The position numbers and the translations under genes were made by a program. DNA of 64,000 bases, from assembly GCA_009760855.2 (NCBI GenBank), contig WPIO01000025.1, positions 942,501-1,006,500 of the forward strand. The letters run 5' to 3'. Source of the DNA: Cristatella mucedo. Taxonomy: Eukaryota > Bryozoa > Phylactolaemata > Cristatellidae. Positions within the stretch are counted from its first letter, which is position 1; each line of letters starts with the position of its first letter. Shown one piece after another: positions 60,381 to 64,000 of this stretch. Under the pieces are notes generated by a model. That model did no database searches. It was not told the origin of the DNA and saw nothing but the letters and a program-made list of their open reading frames with translations.

Positions 60381-61513
60381 GACGGGGATATGGGACATAT
60401 CATACTACTCTGCGATCGTGTTGCGAAAGGTGTAGGGAACTATGAGTCACATAATAGCCGGTAAACCTCATTTATGTGCGCGACGAGGAAGCGTGCTTTG
60501 GCAAATGCTCAGTGAAGTAAAAGTGCTATATATAACGTGAAATCCTTAGTGGTGCCGGAAACTTTTCATCGATTTCATGTTCACCGACATTCTAAGACTT
60601 CTCTTCGCATTAATTTAAACTTGGCGAGGCTTTTTCTTGTGAGCGTCACCATGCCCACCATGCTTTCTTCGGTTGCGGTTACGCCATTGAGATTTCAACT
60701 TGGCGACTGCCATGCCGCGATCGTCATGCCCTTGCATGTGAACCAACAAAATTGGTGAGACGACGTCAGAGATGAACAGGATTTTTCGCCCGTAGTGGAT
60801 TGCCTGTGCTAAGCGGGATAGAGGTTCGCTCTTCGATTCGTTCCTGACATCTTTTATGATAAGGTCGACGCTAAAGGCATTCGCCTGTGTCGAACCAAGT
60901 GAAGTACTGGTAATCTAAACGTCAGGAAAGCCATGGATTCAAAAGATCAGAAGACGCATTTATGCCCAGCTCGGTGCTGCGATAGATAGACAGGCGATGA
61001 AGATCAAGAGAAAAGAGCAATAAAGGTCGCCACGAAGAAAGCGTCCGAAAATCCTCGGTAACAATGTGCGAGAGCCCGAAGAGGTGAGGAAGAAGAGGAA
61101 GCGTTGACACCTACCATGTAAGGTTACCATGGCAATCTTCTACAATCCCTGCCGCTTTACTAGCAGCTTTATCCGATAAGGTGTATGCTAGCACGGACTA
61201 TGCGTGTGCAGGTATCCTTAAGAATGCTTATTTATTATCAAGTATCTCGCGAATTGTCGCATCCGTTGCACTTGCATTACGGAAGCGATAATTTCATTGG
61301 TTTGTACTGCCCGATGTAGGTTATATATTCCAATCAGTTCACATGATTTTGAAACACGTGCAAATTCCTAATTACACTAGCACTAGACTAAGACCTTGAG
61401 ACTTTGGTGATGTCTACTTTCCGCCGCCAAGGCTTGAAGCGTCTGTGAAAAAGACTGCATTCACTTGGCTGCACAAAAATGTTAGCCGATCAAACGGCCT
61501 CGTTTACATTGCA
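60381..61513. other. Unassigned sequence
   Basis: No recognisable gene or repeat. Confidence 0.4.
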
Positions 61514-61624
61514 GCCGAAAAGCCTTGCAAGCTATTGCCGTCGCTTCCAGTGGGCAGTAAAAGATCGCCTGCTGCAGGACTCGAACACACTGCCTGGACG
61601 GTGAATTGCGAGCCGACCTTAAGC
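61514..61624 (-). mobile_element. tRNA-derived SINE, copy 4
   Basis: The minus strand has a B-box-like gtgttcgagtcctgcagcag followed by cttttactgcccactggaag and the shared body gcgacggcaatagcttgcaa. Confidence 0.55.
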
Positions 61625-62333
61625 GTGACTTTAGGAGCCAGAGCGGGACCGTCGCAGGCGTCGTGTCGCGTGCCTTTTCGAAAGCCGGCAGTTTGGGCTG
61701 GGCGAGCGCCACAGCGATCATTGGCCAGCTGCGAGGTTTCGCGGGTGCGTGTGGCAGTGCGTCCAGCGCGCCGCTCGACCGGACTCAGGTACAAGTCTCC
61801 TTAGTTTTCGAGCCTACGTCGTAGGCGCCTTTGTGGACGGCCTCGCACTCTGTGCCCGACTTTTGCAGCCTGCGGAAGGTCGGCTGCGCCGGTGTGACGG
61901 TTGCTGCAGCCTCGGTAAGGATTTTGCTTCCGTCATCACTAGGTGCCTTCTCCTTCGGTCAAGGACGGAACCACCCTCTTGCGTCACGCCGGCCGCCTGC
62001 CGCCGTGAAGGCCGACGGTGCGCAGCCGCGAAGGCCGCCGGTGCGCCCATGCCCCTGTTTCTGCAAAAAATAGCTTTCCGCGACCGGTCGCGGCTGCGGC
62101 GGCGCTCGGACTCCGAGCCGAGCCACCTGGAGGCACTCGCGAAAACACGCCAACCGTGCTCGGGGCGCTTGTGCCCGCCAGTACCCAGCTGTCCGGCGAC
62201 GAAGCGGACGGTCGCCCCACACGCGAACCAAATGCTGCCGACGACTTCGCTCGATGCATACGTATCCTGGACGACCGCCGCCGCCGCCGCTACCGTCGCC
62301 ATGCTGCGCACAGATAGCGGTTAGTAGTCTCAG
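61625..62333. other. GC-rich region upstream of GPCR3
   Basis: It has many overlapping open frames without recognisable domains. It may hold the missing first exon and promoter of GPCR3. Confidence 0.35.
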
Positions 62334-62874
62334 GCAGGCGCACGCCGGAAGCGATACCCGCACGAAGGCGATACGAGGAGCGTACGGTCGCCGGTCGTGA
62401 AGCGCGTGCGTGCGCATCGCGTCGCAACATTACAGCCGACAGCACCTCCGACGGTGGGCCGCTGACGTCGTCAGACGCGGTGCGACCCGGCGACGGCGGC
62501 GGTTGCGGGCTGCTGCGGGAGAACGGTGCAGACGGCAACGGCAGCTCGTCCGCGGCGAGCTACTCGACTCTGATTCTGGTGGCGCCGCTCTCGCTTTTCG
62601 GCTTGATCGGAAACTGTCTCGTCGTGCTGTCGTTCTCGAGGAGAGGTCAGCGCTCGAGCCCCGCCGCCGCCGCTCTGTTCACGGCCCTGGCGGTGACGGA
62701 CAGCTTCACGATACTCGTTTGCTTAGCGTACGAGGTATCGGTCCAATGTTTGCCGCTCGCAGCCGGTGGAGAGCAGCAAGACTTCGTCGGCGTCTTGAAC
62801 GTCGTGCTAATTGAGGCCATCCAGTTCGCCTTCACGTGGAGCATATGGATCATCGTGCTCATAGCCTCCGTCAG
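62334..62874 (+). CDS. GPCR3 first visible exon (N-terminus, TM1-TM3), start unresolved
   Basis: Third rhodopsin-class paralogue. The frame is open from just after a TAG at 62315-62317 to the donor at 62875. TM1 reads STLILVAPLSLFGLIGNCLVVLSF, listed here in part: LFGLIGN keeps the helix-1 Asn. TM2 has LAVTDSF, keeping Asp. TM3 ends VLIASVR, so the acidic DRY residue is Val. The exon ends TCC GTC AG before gtagag, the same phase-2 split of Arg as in GPCR1 and GPCR2. There is no in-frame ATG between the stop and TM1. A possible acceptor (gtctcag, AG at 62332-62333) suggests an upstream coding exon, so the given start is provisional. NIT and NGS sites lie in the extracellular part. Confidence 0.75.
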
Positions 62875-63850
62875 GTAGAGCTCCCGCACGTAGCATCCCG
62901 GCACGCGAAACGGCTGCGAGTAGCGGCCACTTTGAACCGCACGAAGCCACGGCTCTGCGCCCCCCCCCCCCCCGGAACGGCTCTGCGCCCCGGCGGCGCG
63001 AGCGATGGCTAGCTGGCTGGCTGTCGGTTCGCGGTTGTCGCTTAGGCTCGATCCAAACGTCAGACGCCAAAAAAAGAGCCAATAGGCCAACGCGTCAAGC
63101 CTAGGATCGCGCGACTTGCCAAAAACTGGCTGCATGTATTTTCCGAAGTTGTCGCGCAGTACTCCTTTTGGACTATTTCCATGGCAATACCGCGAGGCTT
63201 ACCATATAGTCATCAATTTTCCGGAAAACAAGTTACAGGCCCGCTTATAAAAAGAAGTCTTGCCTATTCCGTTGCGAAGACTCTGCTCGCTAGGCAACGG
63301 CGACTGCTCACGGGTGTGCATACCGCTGAGTCGGTGCTAGTTGCTAACTGCCATGACCTGCCGCGCGGCTATTTAATCCCCGAGAAGACCGGCGTACGTG
63401 GTGCCTTAAAGGAGATGGGCTGTCAAAAAAAGTATAATGTATAGCTAATAAAGTACTGTGCAAAAGTAGTCGCACACGGAATCTCGCAAATTTTCTTGAC
63501 GTCGCTTTAAAAGACATTTGTAATTCTGCCGATTTTTTTGGGTGTAGTCAATCAACCCCACCCCACCTCGACTCCCAGCGCATTTCAGCGCTTAATTTCC
63601 GCGACTCAGTGCTAAGCAAACAGGAGGATTTTCGCTGGGCTTGTGCTTTTTCCAATCAAATCTTGCTCTCGTCTCGTCATGCCCACGTTAGTCTTGCCAA
63701 AGTGGCCGACCGCACGGCACGCTGCACAGTTGCAACGCTGGCGTACCGCAGCCGCTCGATCGCGCGGCTCTCCCGGCGCTCTCCCGGGCTTCCGGCACGC
63801 GGCTCTCCCGGCTTCCGTGGCGTCCGTTCGCGTGCTCTCCGTGGCGCGTG

Positions 63851-63881
<31 letters not shown>

Positions 63882-63882
63882 G
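63851..63882 (+). repeat. (CT)n tract forming the GPCR3 intron acceptor
   Basis: About 30 bases of CT run directly into AG at 63881-63882. They serve as the polypyrimidine tract of the 1,008-bp intron 62875-63882. Confidence 0.85.
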
Positions 63883-64000
63883 GTACCAGGTGGTGAGGCG
63901 GCCGGACAAGGCGTCCGCGAGCTGCCGCGTGGCGAGGATGAGGTCGATGATCGTATTGATAACAGCCCTCTCGCTGCTACTCAGCATCCCGGCCGTCTTT
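63883..64000 (+). CDS. GPCR3 second visible exon (TM4), cut by window end
   Basis: It begins G TAC CAG, completing the split Arg to give RYQVVRRPDKASAS, in register with RYRVVSRPDAAAS and RYRVVTRPDAAAS. TM4 starts RMRSMIVLITALSLLLSIPA and the window ends inside it. The rest of the receptor lies outside. Confidence 0.85.

Noticed and set aside
63451-63560. Possible Tc1/mariner end (tactgtgcaaaagtagtcgc)
   Set aside because: Only one end was seen and no inverted partner was found in the window.

Overview
This is a gene-poor, repeat-rich stretch of an invertebrate animal genome. The evidence is spliced genes with GT-AG introns, rhodopsin-class G-protein-coupled receptor (GPCR) exons, two families of CR1/L2-type non-LTR retrotransposons, a hAT DNA transposon with a BED zinc finger, fold-back and terminal-inverted-repeat (TIR) elements, a tRNA-derived SINE and long (CT)n and (AT)n tracts. 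The phylum cannot be fixed from this window. There are no operons, CRISPR arrays or rRNA genes, and I see no intact tRNA gene.

Genes. Three paralogous GPCR genes lie in the same orientation (+). GPCR1 has exons 18654-19123, 22590-22968 and 23177-23476 (382 aa). GPCR2 has exons 31820-32352, 32513-32921 and 35686-36042 (432 aa). GPCR3 is partial: a first visible exon ending at 62874 and a second from 63883 to the window edge. All three place a phase-2 intron inside the arginine codon of the DRY motif. The two complete genes share a phase-0 intron just before TM6. They look most like FMRFamide/neuropeptide receptors but have lost several canonical class-A residues.

Mobile elements. Family A is a non-LTR element with a 3' end containing gacggagatacattacatta. 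It occurs at 1-2304, 5324-6237 plus 7021-7750, 17928-18377, 29280-29521 (-) and 51980-53955 (-). Family B is a second non-LTR element with a 3' end of the type 'gtaaagcgcctagaaagaga' followed by (ATT)n. It is present as more than a dozen copies; the longest (14347 to about 17900, -) keeps one reading frame through endonuclease and reverse transcriptase but carries several stop codons. A complete hAT element (2446-5147) has an 8-bp target duplication and a decayed transposase. Smaller elements are an 827-bp TIR element in GPCR1 intron 1 (20456-21282), TIR elements near 42.5, 47.0 and 55.4 kb, a fold-back family at 33.5, 41.7, 47.3 and 47.8 kb, and a tRNA-derived SINE at 37.2, 38.9, 48.9 and 61.5 kb.

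Layout. 0-8 kb: family A, hAT, and a nested A/B composite. 8-14 kb: mostly unassigned sequence plus one B copy. 14-18.4 kb: the long B copy and an A fragment. 18.6-36 kb: GPCR1 and GPCR2 with repeat-filled introns, and a segmental duplication (24476-27045 against 33974-35475) that carries the same B insertion. 36-62 kb: long microsatellites, SINEs, MITE-like elements and old retroelement fragments, with no recognisable host gene. 62.3-64 kb: the start of GPCR3. No expression evidence is available; exon structures rest on homology among the three paralogues and on splice-site agreement.
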